From NCBI GenBank assembly GCA_002299675.1, contig DBOW01000115.1, positions 18,272 through 36,676 on the forward strand: a stretch of 18,405 bases of DNA, written 5' to 3'. This stretch comes from Solobacterium sp. UBA636. GTDB lineage: Bacteria > Bacillota_I > Bacilli_A > Erysipelotrichales > Erysipelotrichaceae. The translations under genes and the position numbers were made by a program. Below are positions 1 through 7,323 of this stretch, piece by piece. The notes beneath the pieces are model-generated. The model was not told where the DNA came from and searched no databases. It saw only the letters and a program-made list of their open reading frames with translations. Every line of letters starts with the position of its first letter. Position 1 is the stretch's first letter.

Positions 1-630
1 ATTTTAACCGCTCATGGAACTGCGGATGCCGTTAAAAATAAAGCTCTAAAAAAGGGTCTTACGGTAGTAGATGGAACCTGTAAAGATGTATTAAAGACTA
101 AAGATATTATTGTTCAGTATCTGGATTCTGGCTATGATGTTATCTATTTTGGCAAAAAGAATCATCCCGAAGCCAATGCCATATTATCTCTTAGCACAAG
201 AATACATCTTGTATCCGGCAAAGAAGATATAGAACAGCTTAACATCACCAATCAGAAAATAATTATCACCAACCAGACCACCATGTCCTTTCTGGAACTG
301 GAGAAAATGATTGAATTAATAAAAGTCAGATATCCTAATGCTGAAGCTGTTAAAGAAATATGTACAGCTACCTCCATGCGCCAGAAAGCCATACTGGAGC
401 TTAAAGACTGCGAAGTGCTGTATGTTGTCGGGGACATAAAATCAAACAACACAACCCGCCTTTTTGAAATAGCCCGAAACAGAGGCATAAAAAAGGTCTA
501 CATGATTAACGATGTAAAAGACATAAAAAAAGAAGATGTAAAGGGCCATGACTGTGTTCATGTAACAGCTGGAGCCTCTACACCTCCTGAATTAATTAAT
601 GAGATAATTGATTACTTAAAGACTTTATGA
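1..630 (+). CDS. ispH: 4-hydroxy-3-methylbut-2-enyl diphosphate reductase (IspH), 5' end missing
   Basis: The last step of the MEP isoprenoid pathway: a cytoplasmic [4Fe-4S] enzyme that reduces HMBPP to IPP and DMAPP. The frame is open from base 1, giving 209 residues of a family usually near 280-300, so roughly the first quarter lies outside the window, including the first cluster Cys. Visible family motifs (window residues) are DGTCKDV (24-30, second cluster Cys), HPE (55-57, catalytic Glu region), NQTTMS (91-96), EICTAT..RQ (119-128, third cluster Cys), GDIKSNNTTRL (144-154, substrate-binding Ser/Asn stretch) and TAGASTP (189-195). In the Ser-Ser-Asn substrate motif known from the E. coli enzyme, the middle Ser appears as Asn here, a mild variation. 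The gene is convergent with the flippase gene and overlaps its 3' end by 19 bp. Identification is secure; the start cannot be seen. Confidence 0.96.
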   Translation: MLTAHGTADAVKNKALKKGLTVVDGTCKDVLKTKDIIVQYLDSGYDVIYFGKKNHPEANAILSLSTRIHLVSGKEDIEQLNITNQKIIITNQTTMSFLELEKMIELIKVRYPNAEAVKEICTATSMRQKAILELKDCEVLYVVGDIKSNNTTRLFEIARNRGIKKVYMINDVKDIKKEDVKGHDCVHVTAGASTPPELINEIIDYLKTL

Positions 631-2258
631 ATCAGACGCTTAATGTCTGATTTTTTAAAACCAAACAGAGCCTGCGGCAGATAACAGAAATAGGAACAGA
701 CAATATATACTATAACCATGACAATGCCACATAACATCATAATGAGAATATCAATTACTCTGGAATCATAGCCAAATCCAAAGAGATTATGAATCAGTAT
801 ACCTGGTACTATCATAATGAATGAACAGATAATCACCAGCAGAGCTACTTTAAAGGTCTGTTTAAAACTGATTCCAAATCTTCTGTTGAGCATAACCAGA
901 TAAACAGTAATCGAAATAACTGAGGCAAAACAGGTTGAAGTCACCATACCATAGGCCCATAGGTATTTAACCATCGGAAAAAATGATATCAGTTTCAGTA
1001 AAAAACACATTAACAGCGTCAGTATAGCCTCTTTCTTAAGTCTTAAGGTGATCATAATACTCGATAATATAGGCAGCACCGTTTCCGTAAAGGCATAATA
1101 GTTTGAAGCCTTAAAAAGTGAGGTTCCCAGATCAAGATTGGAATTGCCATACATAATATAGTAAACATCACGGGCAAAGAAGTTGAAAATAAACAGCACC
1201 GGAATCAGAATATACAGAACAGTATTCAATATCTGCATTATCTGTTTATTCATCTGTCTATAATCCTGTTTAACCAGTGATTCTGTCAGATATGGCACAA
1301 GACCGGCACAGAAACCGGATGTCAGAACCTGTGGAATGGCATTGAGCTTTGAACAGTTGGCCTGCAGAATTCCAAGGGAGAGTACCGCTTCAGCCTGTGG
1401 CATGCCGCCTGATGCGGTTACATGGGAAAGGAAAAAGCTGGTATTGACAAGGGGTCCGGAAGAACCCAGAAAAGAGATAAGCAGATATGGTACACCAAGA
1501 TCAACTATTTCTTTAAAGATATATCTGGTATCCGCCGCTTCCCCTTCCTGGTTTTTAATCAATTCATCAATTCTTCTGTCATCTTCTTTTGTGCTCTTTT
1601 TAAAGAATAGAATAGCTACAAATGCCGCTATGCCAGCTGCCATAATGGCGGTATAGATTGCATATATAGAATCAAATTTTAAAATTTTAACTACTACAAA
1701 ACCGGCTATCAGAATAAAGAATACTCTGACAAACTGTTCCAGTACCTGGCTTGATGCATAAAGATCCAGTCTTTTTAGTCCCTGATAATAGGAACGGATG
1801 ACACTGAGATAAGGCACAAGTATTACCGCCAGTATCAGTATCATAAAGAGATTCTTCAGATTGGCAATATCAGCATCACTTGCCAGATTTCCAAGCGACT
1901 GTCTGGCAATAGATCCGGAACAGAAGATAAAGATAAAGGCGGAGAATACAGAAATCGCCATTACCAGCGATGTTCCAAGTTTTCTTACAACCATTGCTGT
2001 CTTATAGTCTTCATGAGCAACATATTTGGCTACAATTGCCGCAATCGCAAAAGGTATGCCGGCACTGGATATCTTTAGAAGAAGATCGTAATAGGTATAA
2101 GTAATAGAATAAAAGGCCATGTTGCCCTCGCCTGCCAGAGATGACAGAGGCGAATAGTACAACAGGCCCAGCATTTTTGATACAAAGACACCAAAAGACG
2201 AAGCCAGAGCTCCGATCAAGAGCGATTGTTTAGGATTTGCCTTTTGTCTTTTTGTCAT
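612..2258 (-). CDS. MOP-superfamily lipid flippase (MurJ / SpoVB / YtgP-type)
   Basis: A 548-residue polytopic membrane protein with about a dozen or more hydrophobic segments and short loops. Its length and N-terminal pattern (a GVFVSKMLGLLYYSPLSSL segment at about residues 23-41, then a Y-S-I-T-Y-T-Y-Y region) match the Gram-positive polysaccharide-biosynthesis/YtgP group of MOP exporters, which includes Bacillus MurJ. Members of this family flip undecaprenyl-linked precursors such as lipid II across the membrane. A role in peptidoglycan export fits murC further upstream in the same run, but the substrate is inferred; a teichoic-acid or capsule precursor is possible. The start overlaps the stop of the preceding lipoprotein gene (ATGA, 2255-2258), implying translational coupling. 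The 3' end overlaps ispH and contains its terminator. No terminator of its own was found. Confidence 0.85.
   Translation of the reverse strand: MTKRQKANPKQSLLIGALASSFGVFVSKMLGLLYYSPLSSLAGEGNMAFYSITYTYYDLLLKISSAGIPFAIAAIVAKYVAHEDYKTAMVVRKLGTSLVMAISVFSAFIFIFCSGSIARQSLGNLASDADIANLKNLFMILILAVILVPYLSVIRSYYQGLKRLDLYASSQVLEQFVRVFFILIAGFVVVKILKFDSIYAIYTAIMAAGIAAFVAILFFKKSTKEDDRRIDELIKNQEGEAADTRYIFKEIVDLGVPYLLISFLGSSGPLVNTSFFLSHVTASGGMPQAEAVLSLGILQANCSKLNAIPQVLTSGFCAGLVPYLTESLVKQDYRQMNKQIMQILNTVLYILIPVLFIFNFFARDVYYIMYGNSNLDLGTSLFKASNYYAFTETVLPILSSIMITLRLKKEAILTLLMCFLLKLISFFPMVKYLWAYGMVTSTCFASVISITVYLVMLNRRFGISFKQTFKVALLVIICSFIMIVPGILIHNLFGFGYDSRVIDILIMMLCGIVMVIVYIVCSYFCYLPQALFGFKKSDIKRLIHKVFK
630..656 (+). 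terminator. Rho-independent terminator of ispH
   Basis: An 8-bp stem, AATCAGAC (630-637) with GTCTGATT (645-652), closes a 7-base loop and runs into T651-T656. It begins at the last base of the ispH stop codon. It lies wholly within the last coding bases of the convergent flippase gene. The U-tract follows the stem only in the plus direction, so it should stop ispH transcription. Confidence 0.8.
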
Positions 2259-2731
2259 AACTCAATTTTAAAATATTCACGAGACACAATAGTCAGTTCT
2301 TTATTGTGCCATTGAACCAGTACATAGAGCACTGGGTGTTCATTGTTCGTTTCACCAGAGATATTTATTCCCGAGATATAGCCTTTAGATATATCTGACT
2401 GATTGGGAATCAGATTATATATATCATCAAGCAGCACACCGGCATTGGCAGCTACTTCATTTATATATTCCTTGCCTTCCTCTATTGCCAGTATCTCAAC
2501 TTCATACATGGCAAGCTTGGGCTTATCCAGCGTTACAAAATAACGGTAGCGTCCCTCAGATATTGGCGATATTTCTGCCGAAATAGTGAAATTATCGCTG
2601 GAAGTGGAATACTCCTCTCTTTGTGAAATGAGCTTGAGCATATCATAATATTTGGTTTCAGCTGCCGTATTTTTTTCACTGCAGCCAAACAGGCCAATTA
2701 TCAGAATCAGAGATAAAAATATTTTTTTCAT
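2255..2731 (-). CDS. Predicted lipoprotein, unknown function
   Basis: A 158-residue protein with a classic lipoprotein signal: MKK, a hydrophobic core, and a lipobox L-F-G-C with Cys17 as the predicted lipidated residue, followed by Ser-Glu-Lys. The mature part is about 140 residues, charged, and looks like a small beta-rich extracytoplasmic domain; no family is recognised. It starts one base after the tyrS stop codon and has no good Shine-Dalgarno, so it is probably translated by coupling to tyrS. Its stop overlaps the start of the flippase gene. The tight coupling to a flippase hints at an envelope role, which is inference only. It differs in sequence from the other lipoprotein of this run at 8061-8720. 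Confidence 0.85.
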   Translation of the reverse strand: MKKIFLSLILIIGLFGCSEKNTAAETKYYDMLKLISQREEYSTSSDNFTISAEISPISEGRYRYFVTLDKPKLAMYEVEILAIEEGKEYINEVAANAGVLLDDIYNLIPNQSDISKGYISGINISGETNNEHPVLYVLVQWHNKELTIVSREYFKIEL

Positions 2732-2732
2732 T

Positions 2733-3959
2733 TTAGTTAAATTTTACAGCGTAATAAAATTTTTTGCCTTTTTTAATAATTGTCAGCTGCGAATTAAAGG
2801 CAGCATCTTTCTTAAGAACGAAAGACATGTCATTTACTTTTTCGCCATTAACCATAATGGAATTGCCTTTAATCAGGTCTCTGGCCTCGCGGTTAGACTT
2901 GCAGGCACCCACAGTTACCAGGGCATTAATAAGCGGTGTATTGTCTTCAATAACATGTTTTTCCAGATCAGCTGTACCATCCTGCAGTTCATCATAGCTT
3001 AAATCACGGATATCACCCTTGAAGAATGTTTCCGCAATTTTAACAGCTGAATTATAGGCTTCCTCTCCATGAATAAAGCTGATCACCTCATGTGCAAGTG
3101 CTTTATGAGCTTTTCTTAAATGTGGTTCTTCTCTGTTGGATTTTTCCAGTTCTTCAATTTCTTCTTTAGACAGGAAAGTTAAAAACTTAAGATAATCAAT
3201 AACCTTGTCATCTTCGGAGTTCACAAAGAACTGATACATCTCATATGGAGATGTTTTCTTTGCGTCCAGCCAGATAGCCTTGCCGTTTGTCTTGCCGAAT
3301 TTCTGACCATCAGATTTGGTTAAAAGAGGCATTGTGAAACCATATACTTCTTCATTCTGTTTCTTTCTTACCAGTTCAATACCAGCAGTAATGTTTCCCC
3401 ACTGGTCCTGACCGGCTACCTGCAGGTCAACACCTTTTGTATTGTGCAGATGCATAAAATCATAGGCCTGCATTGTCATATAAGAAAATTCAGTGTAGGT
3501 AATTCCTTCTTCCAGTCTTCTTCTGACAATATCTTTATTAAGCATGTAGCCAATATTGAAGTATTTGCCGACATCTCTTAACCAGTCAATGATTGTAAAG
3601 TTATTCAGCCAGTCATAGTTGTTTACTACTTCAAAGCCAAAAATATCTTCAGCCTGCTTCTTCAGACAGCTGAAATTATGATCGACTTCTTCTTTAGTAA
3701 TCATGGGTCTTTCAGCATCTGGCTTTGGATCGCCGATAAGTCCGGTTCCTCCACCTACCAGCAGGATTGGGTGGTGACCGGCTCTTTTCAGTCTGGTCGA
3801 AATCAGAAACGAAGAAAAGTGACCTATATGCAATGAGTCACCTGTTGGATCTGTTCCGATATAGAAGGTCATGCCTCCGTTGTTAAGTTTTTCTCTTAAA
3901 TCAGGAGAGGATACATCCTTGATTAATCCTCTCCATTCTAGTTCTTCATAAATTCCCAT
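2733..3959 (-). CDS. tyrS: Tyrosyl-tRNA synthetase
   Basis: A class I aminoacyl-tRNA synthetase of 408 residues that charges tRNA-Tyr with tyrosine in the cytoplasm. The N-terminal Rossmann catalytic domain shows YIGTDPTGDSLHIGH (residues 33-47), which contains the HIGH motif at 44-47, then VAGQDQWGNI (181-190) of the tyrosine pocket, and KFGKT (220-224) as the KMSKS-loop equivalent typical of bacterial TyrRS. A C-terminal S4 RNA-binding domain covers about residues 340-400. A GGGAGA Shine-Dalgarno lies six bases before the ATG. It follows the CcpA-like gene by 9 bp in the same run. No T-box leader is present in that gap, so expression probably depends on the upstream promoters. Length and motifs are normal. 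Confidence 0.98.
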   Translation of the reverse strand: MGIYEELEWRGLIKDVSSPDLREKLNNGGMTFYIGTDPTGDSLHIGHFSSFLISTRLKRAGHHPILLVGGGTGLIGDPKPDAERPMITKEEVDHNFSCLKKQAEDIFGFEVVNNYDWLNNFTIIDWLRDVGKYFNIGYMLNKDIVRRRLEEGITYTEFSYMTMQAYDFMHLHNTKGVDLQVAGQDQWGNITAGIELVRKKQNEEVYGFTMPLLTKSDGQKFGKTNGKAIWLDAKKTSPYEMYQFFVNSEDDKVIDYLKFLTFLSKEEIEELEKSNREEPHLRKAHKALAHEVISFIHGEEAYNSAVKIAETFFKGDIRDLSYDELQDGTADLEKHVIEDNTPLINALVTVGACKSNREARDLIKGNSIMVNGEKVNDMSFVLKKDAAFNSQLTIIKKGKKFYYAVKFN

Positions 3960-3968
3960 TTATTCTCC

Positions 3969-4961
3969 CTATTTCTTTGTAGATTCCCTTTCTCTAAACA
4001 GATAGCCTAAAACTTTCTGTTTTTCTTCAACCACTTCATCTTTAAGCATCTTGGTCATAACACGCATGGCAACAGCTCCCAGATCATAGGTAGGCACTAC
4101 AAAACCTGAAATCTTCGGTCTGACCATCGAACAGTATTTGGTATCATTCAGACATATCAGTTCCATATCATCAGGTATGGAGATATTGTTTTCTCTGGCT
4201 GCATTCACAACCGCCAGAGCCTGTGAGTCACGGGAAACTATCATCAGTTTGCAGTCACGATGAATCTTGAAGTAGCTTCTAAGATACTTATAGGTAGATC
4301 TTTCATCGTTGGAATATTCCAGATAGTTATCAAATTCCAGTCCATGTTTAAGGAAAGCATGCTGACCGCCAATAATCATGTCATTTGTTATGTTTCTGTT
4401 TCGTCTGTCCTCTAAAACAATTATGTCTTTAATTCCTTTGTCCAGATATTCAGAAACCTTTTCTTCAACAGCTGATGCATAGTCAATATAGGCAGTACAT
4501 AGCTGATTGGTTGAAAAACGGTTTCCGATAACTACAAGCGGAATATTGTATTCAGCTAAAAGCTCTGTTGAATCATCCAGATTTTTATTCGAATAGATTA
4601 TGACGCCATCAACTCTTGATTTGATTACGCCATCAATTACTTCCTGAATATTGGTGATACCTTCAGAAACGGTATGTAATGAAATGTTGTAGTTATAGAT
4701 TTTCGCAACATCACACAGGCCATTTAATAACTGACCGGTTAAATTAATTGCTTCAGGGAATATAAGACCAATTGTTGTAGTTCTCTGTAAAGCCAGTCCC
4801 TGGGCCAGGGCATTTGGCCTGTATCCAAGACGGGCGATTGCCTCTTCAACTTTTACTCTAGTTGCTTCTTTAACAACACTTGAGCCATTCATTACCCTTG
4901 ATACAGTCGCAAGCGAAACGTTAGCCTCCTTGGCAACATCATAGACGGTAATTTTTTTCAT
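3969..4961 (-). CDS. ccpA: LacI-family regulator, probable catabolite control protein A
   Basis: A 330-residue transcription factor. Residues 5-25 form the LacI helix-turn-helix (VYDVAKEANVSLATVSRV), followed by the hinge helix RPNALAQGLA at about 48-57 and a periplasmic-binding-protein-like core. The N-terminal 60 residues resemble Bacillus CcpA more than sugar-specific LacI members (V-K-x-x-T-R-x-K-V-x-x-A-I-x-R-L-G-Y-R-P-N). CcpA binds HPr-Ser-P and acts on cre sites in global carbon control. Context supports this: in Bacillus subtilis ccpA lies downstream of murC-ytxG-ytxH, as here. The effector domain is diverged from Bacillus CcpA, so a local sugar regulator is the alternative. The Shine-Dalgarno AAGGAAAG lies about 11 bases before the ATG. 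A cre-like palindrome (6004-6017) precedes the sub-operon containing this gene. Confidence 0.72.
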   Translation of the reverse strand: MKKITVYDVAKEANVSLATVSRVMNGSSVVKEATRVKVEEAIARLGYRPNALAQGLALQRTTTIGLIFPEAINLTGQLLNGLCDVAKIYNYNISLHTVSEGITNIQEVIDGVIKSRVDGVIIYSNKNLDDSTELLAEYNIPLVVIGNRFSTNQLCTAYIDYASAVEEKVSEYLDKGIKDIIVLEDRRNRNITNDMIIGGQHAFLKHGLEFDNYLEYSNDERSTYKYLRSYFKIHRDCKLMIVSRDSQALAVVNAARENNISIPDDMELICLNDTKYCSMVRPKISGFVVPTYDLGAVAMRVMTKMLKDEVVEEKQKVLGYLFRERESTKK

Positions 4962-4988
4962 AGCTAGCTACTTTCCTTAATTTACTCT

Positions 4989-5579
4989 TTATTTATCTTC
5001 TGGTTTTAACCAGTCTTTTAAAGCCTGTACAGCTTTTTCTGCCAGATCAATTGTAGTATCCTTGGCCTTATCAATAGCTTCCTTGGTTTCTGGCTTGTTC
5101 ATGAAGTCTTCAACGCCCTTTCTGGCATCAGTAAGAACTTCACCAGTCTTGTCAGCGAATTTCTTGACATCTTCATTTTCCATGGCCTTATCATAAACTT
5201 CTTTTGCCATATCACCAGTTTTCCTGGCTACATCTTTTACAAAATCGCCGGCTTCACTTAAGCCCCTCTTAACATCTTCGTTAGCCTTGAGTTCATCAAT
5301 CTTCTTAATAGAGAAATCATAAACCTGCTTAGATTTTTCTTTTACAAAATCAGTTGCCTTCTTGATTTCCTCAGGATCCTTGATTGTGTCTAAAATTTCT
5401 TCCAGCTTTGCGGTTGCTTTTTTCAGAATATCAACAGCTTTTTCCTTAAGTTCCTGAGCTTTTTCAGCAGATTCGCCAGTAACCTTATCTGCTTCTTTTG
5501 AAATTTCATCAATCTTGGATTTCATTTCTTCTACAGTTTCATTAACTTCATTTTTTACTTCTTCGTTTAAGTCTGTCAT
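4989..5579 (-). CDS. YtxH-like amphipathic helical repeat protein
   Basis: A 196-residue, highly charged Lys/Glu/Asp-rich protein, predicted almost wholly alpha-helical, with no Cys, signal peptide or membrane segment. Four loose units of about 30 residues can be seen, starting near residues 68, 99, 134 and 162, each opening with a [N/D/K]-[P/E]-E-x-x-K pattern (DPEEIKKA, NEDVKRGL, NEDVKKFA, KPETKEAI). This resembles apolipoprotein-like or LEA-like 11-mer helical proteins. Its place directly after a DUF948/YtxG-like gene and before ccpA matches ytxH of Bacillus, a general-stress neighbour, but typical YtxH is shorter and has an N-terminal membrane anchor, which is absent here. The Shine-Dalgarno GGAGGAGAA is made of the last codons of the preceding gene. 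A membrane-surface or stress role is inference. Confidence 0.75.
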   Translation of the reverse strand: MTDLNEEVKNEVNETVEEMKSKIDEISKEADKVTGESAEKAQELKEKAVDILKKATAKLEEILDTIKDPEEIKKATDFVKEKSKQVYDFSIKKIDELKANEDVKRGLSEAGDFVKDVARKTGDMAKEVYDKAMENEDVKKFADKTGEVLTDARKGVEDFMNKPETKEAIDKAKDTTIDLAEKAVQALKDWLKPEDK

Positions 5580-5580
5580 T

Positions 5581-5961
5581 TTATTCTCCTCCTATTATAT
5601 CTTCAGGACCAGGTTCCTTGACCTCCTCTTCCTTTTCTTTCTTTGTCAAAACTTCGTTGAGCTTTTCTTTTACAGCTTCAGTATTCTTTACGACAAATTC
5701 CCTGGCATCTTTGGCAGCTTTAACAGTTGCATCATGAGCCTTATCGACAGTACCGGAAATTTTCACGGCTGTATCTAAAGGACTCTGCACCTTTGTAAGT
5801 GAGTCATCAACCAGATCGATGGTCAGATGAGCCTTATCAAGTGTGGTATTAACTCTTTTTACAATTTTAATTACTTCATACAGCAGTACCATCAGCAGTA
5901 TCAGTACCACTACGCCCAGTACCGGTAAAAGCTGAGCACATATCACAATAATATTTTCCAT
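5581..5961 (-). CDS. DUF948 / YtxG-like membrane protein
   Basis: A 126-residue protein with one N-terminal membrane segment (about residues 7-30) followed by an amphipathic helical region and a charged tail rich in Lys and Glu. The layout (a single TM, then repeated helical T-L-x-K / V-x-x-S-L heptad-like patterns) fits the DUF948 family that includes Bacillus YtxG. The gene pair with a YtxH-like protein, between murC and ccpA, is the same as in Bacillus. Function is unknown; with its partner it may form a membrane-attached helical assembly. AGAGGG lies six bases before the ATG. A 53-bp gap separates it from murC, the widest in this run, and holds a candidate promoter. Confidence 0.75.
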   Translation of the reverse strand: MENIIVICAQLLPVLGVVVLILLMVLLYEVIKIVKRVNTTLDKAHLTIDLVDDSLTKVQSPLDTAVKISGTVDKAHDATVKAAKDAREFVVKNTEAVKEKLNEVLTKKEKEEEVKEPGPEDIIGGE

Positions 5962-5976
5962 TTTTAACCCTCTGAT

Positions 5977-5982
5977 ATTATA
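5977..5982 (-). promoter_or_regulatory. Candidate -10 element before the ytxG-ytxH-ccpA genes
   Basis: A perfect TATAAT lies 15 bases upstream of the YtxG-like start codon in the only roomy gap of the run (5962-6014). No good -35 element is present at 17-18 bases (CATTTT or TCATTT), so a promoter here would be weak or activator-dependent. AT-rich sequence makes chance matches likely. Confidence 0.35.
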
Positions 5983-6003
5983 ATAACACCTAAAACAGAA
6001 AAA

Positions 6004-6017
6004 TGAAAATATTTTCA
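6004..6017. promoter_or_regulatory. cre-like palindrome TGAAAATATTTTCA
   Basis: A perfect 14-bp palindrome that spans the murC stop codon and lies about 22 bases upstream of the TATAAT at 5977-5982, over the would-be -35 region. It fits the CcpA operator consensus TGWAANCGNTNWCA at every position except the central CG, which is TA. The gene for a CcpA-like protein is in the transcription unit just downstream, so autoregulation is possible. The missing central CpG, which LacI-family hinge helices usually need, argues against strong binding. It has no loop, so it is not a hairpin terminator. Confidence 0.35.
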
Positions 6018-7322
6018 GTTCAGAAAACTCTTTACCATATTGGCTATGTTATATATATCTTTGCTGGACATGAAGACATATACCGAACCATGGTGAGCTG
6101 CCAGTATTCGGGCACCTTCTTCATTTTCTGGAAGTACTGCAGATCCTTCAATCATATTGGCCAGATAGTCAATATTGACATCTGTTCCATCCTGTTTATC
6201 ATCGATCGAAGTAAATTCAAGCAGATAGATATTATCAGCCAGTTTAAGCGCATCCCTGAACTGCTCGGCAAAATATTTAACCCGGGATGCACGATGTGGC
6301 TTAAATATTGCCACAATATTGCGGTCGGGATATCTTTTCCTGGTAGCTTCCAGAGTAACCTTCACTTCGGTTGGATGATGAGCATAGTCATCAATAAAGA
6401 CGGAATCTTTATATTCCTCCACCACATACCTTCTCTTTGGCCCATGATAGCTGTTAAATGCTTCATTTACTTCCTTTAGGTCAAAACCATGAATATAGCT
6501 CATGACTATTACACCTAAGGCGTCCATTAAAAGATGATTGCCGACAAATGGTATATCAAAGATTCCTAATGTTTTATCCTCATGTTTTAATTCAAAGACA
6601 GTGTGTCTTTCATCACTTTCAATATTAGCCGGATAAAAATCATTATTGCTTCTTAAACCATATGAATAATGATCAAGATTTCCAAATTCAAGCTTCTGAC
6701 ACCACAGATCATCGCCATTATAGACTACAGCTTTCTTAATCTGTCTTACAAGCTCCTGGTAGGCATTGAAGTAATCAGTTTCATCCTTAAAATAATCCAC
6801 ATGATCTATCTCAATATTGGTAATAATGGCATAATCAAGTTTATAGGCCAGAAAATGCCTTCTGAATTCACAGGCTTCTATACAGATATATTCACTTGTT
6901 TTATCCAAAAAACCCTCGCCATCGCCAATTAAATAGCCCGTATTCTTAAATCTGGAGAAAACAGTTTCACACATAGTAGTGGTGGTTGTTTTGCCATGGG
7001 AACCGCATATTCCAATGGAAACATAGTCTTCAATCAGCTTTCCCAGAAATTCATGGTAGCGGTAACAGGTACAGCTCGGATTGTTTCTGGCAGCTTTGAC
7101 TTCCGCAAAATCTTCCAGAAAGGCATTGCCGATAATAACGGTATAGCCATCTTTTATATTGTCTGGATTAAAATCATAAATTGGTATATTACGTTTAACA
7201 AGCTCATCTTCCGTAAAAAAATGCTTAGACAGGTCACTGCCGCAAACATCCTTGCCCAGATCATGAAGCATTACCGCTAAAGCAGCCATGCCAGTTCCCT
7301 TGATGCCAATAAAATAGTACAT
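6015..7322 (-). CDS. murC: UDP-N-acetylmuramate--L-alanine ligase
   Basis: A cytoplasmic Mur ligase that adds L-Ala to UDP-MurNAc with ATP, the first step of stem-peptide assembly. It has 435 residues, normal for the Gram-positive form. The N-terminal UDP-binding Rossmann domain begins YYFIGIKGTGMAALA (2-16); the ATP P-loop is GSHGKTTTTT (107-116); EIDHVDYF (171-178) is the Mur ligase central motif; and DDYAHHPTEV (311-320) marks the C-terminal domain typical of MurC and Mpl. GIKGTGM rather than GIxGxGMSG is a small variation. Mpl is less likely because the length and the Gram-positive murC-ytxG-ytxH-ccpA context fit MurC. AGAAGGA lies upstream within the end of the preceding gene, which stops one base before this start. 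Confidence 0.95.
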   Translation of the reverse strand: MYYFIGIKGTGMAALAVMLHDLGKDVCGSDLSKHFFTEDELVKRNIPIYDFNPDNIKDGYTVIIGNAFLEDFAEVKAARNNPSCTCYRYHEFLGKLIEDYVSIGICGSHGKTTTTTMCETVFSRFKNTGYLIGDGEGFLDKTSEYICIEACEFRRHFLAYKLDYAIITNIEIDHVDYFKDETDYFNAYQELVRQIKKAVVYNGDDLWCQKLEFGNLDHYSYGLRSNNDFYPANIESDERHTVFELKHEDKTLGIFDIPFVGNHLLMDALGVIVMSYIHGFDLKEVNEAFNSYHGPKRRYVVEEYKDSVFIDDYAHHPTEVKVTLEATRKRYPDRNIVAIFKPHRASRVKYFAEQFRDALKLADNIYLLEFTSIDDKQDGTDVNIDYLANMIEGSAVLPENEEGARILAAHHGSVYVFMSSKDIYNIANMVKSFLN

Positions 7323-7323
7323 A

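Noticed and set aside
252..488. Minus-strand frame opposite ispH
   Set aside because: It is fully antisense to conserved ispH motifs and has no start signal.
3960..3968. T-box riboswitch before tyrS
   Set aside because: Only nine bases separate tyrS from the upstream gene, with no room for a leader.
6004..6017. Palindrome after murC as a terminator
   Set aside because: It is a loop-less AT-rich 14-mer that cannot form a stable hairpin; it is kept only as a possible operator.
6003..6479. Plus-strand open frame of 158 residues opposite murC
   Set aside because: It overlaps murC on the other strand, has no ribosome binding site and reads as a shadow of murC codons.
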